From Candidatus Melainabacteria bacterium (GTDB taxonomy: Bacteria; Actinomycetota; Actinomycetes; Mycobacteriales; Pseudonocardiaceae): DNA of 6,386 bases. The position numbers and the translations under genes were made by a program. Location of the stretch: positions 1 to 6,386 of the forward strand of contig CAJCJE010000140.1 of the NCBI GenBank assembly GCA_903970565.1, written 5' to 3'. Numbering within the stretch: the stretch's first letter is position 1; each line of letters begins with the position of its first letter. The notes beneath the pieces are model-generated. The model saw nothing but the letters and a program-made list of their open reading frames with translations. It did no database searches and had not been told where the DNA came from. Of the stretch, positions 5,743-6,386 are shown one piece after another.

Positions 5743-5751
5743 GAACAGGAC

Positions 5752-6198
5752 ATGACGGACGGTTCGGCCAGTGGCAACGAAGCCCTTGGCGTATCCGAGG
5801 CCCAACGGTGCGCTCCACCGGACCAGGCCCCGGTCGAAATCCAGGTATCGGCGATGGCCCAGCCCGAATCGCCGCAGGCCGCGCCGGGTCGCGAGTCGGC
5901 CGCCGTCGAGCCGCGACCCCGCTCCGCGTCGCGCGAACAATGTTCTCCACGGCAGATGTCCCATGCGTTCATCGCGATCGACTCGATGCCACGCACCCCC
6001 AACGGCAGGAAATGCGAAGTACCGGTGAAGAAGATCCTCTCCGACAGGTCGGAGGAGCGGGCGATCGGCTCCGACGCGCTGCGTGGCCCGGAGTCGCGCC
6101 CGGTAGTCGCACTCACGGGCGGCCAACTGATGAAGCCGCGGCTCACGGCCGTCCCGGCAGCCCGTGCGATGGATGGCGGCGATGACCGCCACCAGTAA
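5752..6198 (+). CDS. hypothetical protein containing an acetoacetyl-CoA synthetase tail remnant
   Basis: This 148-codon frame starts at ATG 5752 behind AGGAACAGGA (5741-5750), a usable ribosome site. Residues 1-55 are low-complexity (rich in Ala, Pro, Glu and Ser) with no recognised domain. Residues about 57-117 resemble the end of acetoacetyl-CoA synthetase, and residues 118-148 match nothing I know. It overlaps the next gene by 17 bases. Codon choice is less strictly G/C at third positions than in the neighbouring genes (GAA, CCA, GTA, CAA, TGT and TCT appear), which fits relaxed selection. It may be a non-functional frame that happens to be open, or a short protein built on a remnant. Confidence 0.35.
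   Translation: MTDGSASGNEALGVSEAQRCAPPDQAPVEIQVSAMAQPESPQAAPGRESAAVEPRPRSASREQCSPRQMSHAFIAIDSMPRTPNGRKCEVPVKKILSDRSEERAIGSDALRGPESRPVVALTGGQLMKPRLTAVPAARAMDGGDDRHQ
5920..6102 (+). pseudogene. degraded C-terminal fragment of acetoacetyl-CoA synthetase
   Basis: Acetoacetyl-CoA synthetase (about 650 residues) activates acetoacetate with ATP and CoA, and its tail has the pattern SPRHVPDxxxAVxxIPxTLxGKKxEVPVKxIL, then VxRDALxNPESL. Here the frame gives REQCSPRQMSHAFIAIDSMP, then RTPNGRKCEVPVKKILS, then SDALRGPES, a clear match over about 60 residues. The rest of the enzyme, including the ATP-binding and core motifs, is absent upstream in every frame I read. The catalytic A10 lysine, the first Lys in GKK, is Arg (GRK; residue 86 of the open frame). 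The usual protein end is also lost, because the frame runs on. I read it as a deletion remnant kept open in frame. It overlaps the hypothetical frame listed separately; the two entries are alternative readings of the same stretch. Confidence 0.55.
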
Positions 6199-6386
6199 CA
6201 GCCCGTCCCAGACCACCAGACGCTGGCAGGACCGCGGTGATCTGGCCGTCCGGCTCATCTGCTGGTCGACCAGGCTCGTCGGCCTGCTCACCATCGGCGA
6301 GGTGATCTTCCTCAACCACCGCCGGCCGCGTCATCCCGTCGCCCTCCTGCTCGACCTCCCGATCGACGCCACCGTCGCCGCCGTCG
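6182..6386 (+). CDS. N-terminal part of a probable membrane protein (cut by window edge)
   Basis: A frame starting at ATG 6182 stays open to the edge for 68 codons and has the strong third-position G/C bias of a real gene. After a polar, basic N-terminus (about residues 1-24) comes a hydrophobic stretch, AVRLICWSTRLVGLLTIGEV (22-41), then an arginine-rich link (NHRRPRHP) and a second moderately hydrophobic stretch reading ALLLDLPIDATVAAV at the edge. This resembles the N-terminal membrane part of phosphatidylglycerol lysyltransferase/LysX-type proteins, but the evidence is thin and I do not assign a function. Starts at GTG 6164 or ATG 6173 are also in frame; 6182 is preferred because GGATGG (6171-6176) lies 5 bases before it. 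Confidence 0.5.
   Translation, partial: MTATSNSPSQTTRRWQDRGDLAVRLICWSTRLVGLLTIGEVIFLNHRRPRHPVALLLDLPIDATVAAV

Larger units (their letters stand above)
5339..5751 (+). other. 413-base gene-poor spacer
   Basis: No ORF in this stretch looks like a real conserved protein. It holds, in order, a strong hairpin at 5423-5457, an 11-base direct repeat GCCGGCGCATG at 5453-5463 and 5553-5563, paired TTCAGG repeats at 5586-5602, a short dyad TCCAC-N5-GTGGA (5611-5625), an AT-rich GAATACT at 5641-5647 that may be a -10 element, and a possible 27-codon ORF ending at 5742. The right half looks like a promoter and leader region for the frame starting at 5752. Confidence 0.5.

Noticed and set aside
6039..6075. 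Three copies of CTCCGAC or its complement that could form alternative hairpins
   Set aside because: They lie inside the synthetase-like coding remnant and are explained by Ser-Asp and Ser-Glu codons; there is no sign of a riboswitch or attenuator.
5671..6315. 214-codon minus-strand frame over the right-hand remnant
   Set aside because: No recognisable motif, and it is the antisense of a segment whose plus frame matches a known enzyme tail.
1..6386. tRNA, rRNA, CRISPR arrays, insertion sequences, integrases or phage genes
   Set aside because: No regularly spaced repeats, no transposase- or integrase-like protein and no cloverleaf-like segment were seen on either strand.

Overview
This GC-rich window has coding sequence with strong third-position G/C, GTG and ATG starts, AGGA/GGAGG-type ribosome sites and hairpins without U-tracts. 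That points to a high-GC actinobacterium. The Pat-type aminotransferase and the Abi-alpha (DUF4393) and DUF445 proteins resemble versions common in Pseudonocardiales and mycobacteria. Family assignments come from reading the translations from memory; no search was run.

Layout, left to right. (1) 2-202 (+) is the C-terminal end of a PPOX-type flavoprotein, followed by a hairpin. (2) 261-905 (+) is a nitroreductase-family flavoprotein, followed by a 16-bp palindrome. (3) 906-1108 is a regulatory spacer with a GCGA-loop hairpin, a possible -10 element and a LexA-box-like dyad. (4) 1109-1939 (+) is an Abi-alpha/DUF4393 protein and 2033-3265 (+) is a four-helix DUF445 membrane protein made of two homologous halves. 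The 93-bp gap between them carries a -10 element and a near-perfect CRP/GlxR-type palindrome. (5) 3343-4422 (-) is an aromatic amino acid/histidinol-phosphate type aminotransferase (Pat), converging on the DUF445 gene. (6) 4646-5338 (+), divergent from pat, is a dienelactone-hydrolase-family protein that lacks the usual nucleophile and histidine, followed by a very strong hairpin. (7) 5339-5751 is a gene-poor stretch with direct repeats, a small dyad and a possible 27-codon leader ORF. (8) 5752-6198 (+) is an open frame containing a decayed C-terminal tail of an acetoacetyl-CoA synthetase. (9) From 6182 to the window end is the start of a probable membrane protein, cut by the edge.

How the genes work together: mostly they look like single-gene units separated by terminators or their own control sites. 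Two tentative links are the two neighbouring FMN-fold oxidoreductases at the left end and the Abi-alpha/DUF445 pair in the middle. The pair is the best candidate for an uncharacterised functional module: a protein of an abortive-infection-named family beside a membrane protein of unknown function, each with a candidate stress- or cAMP-responsive operator. The right end looks like eroded accessory DNA.
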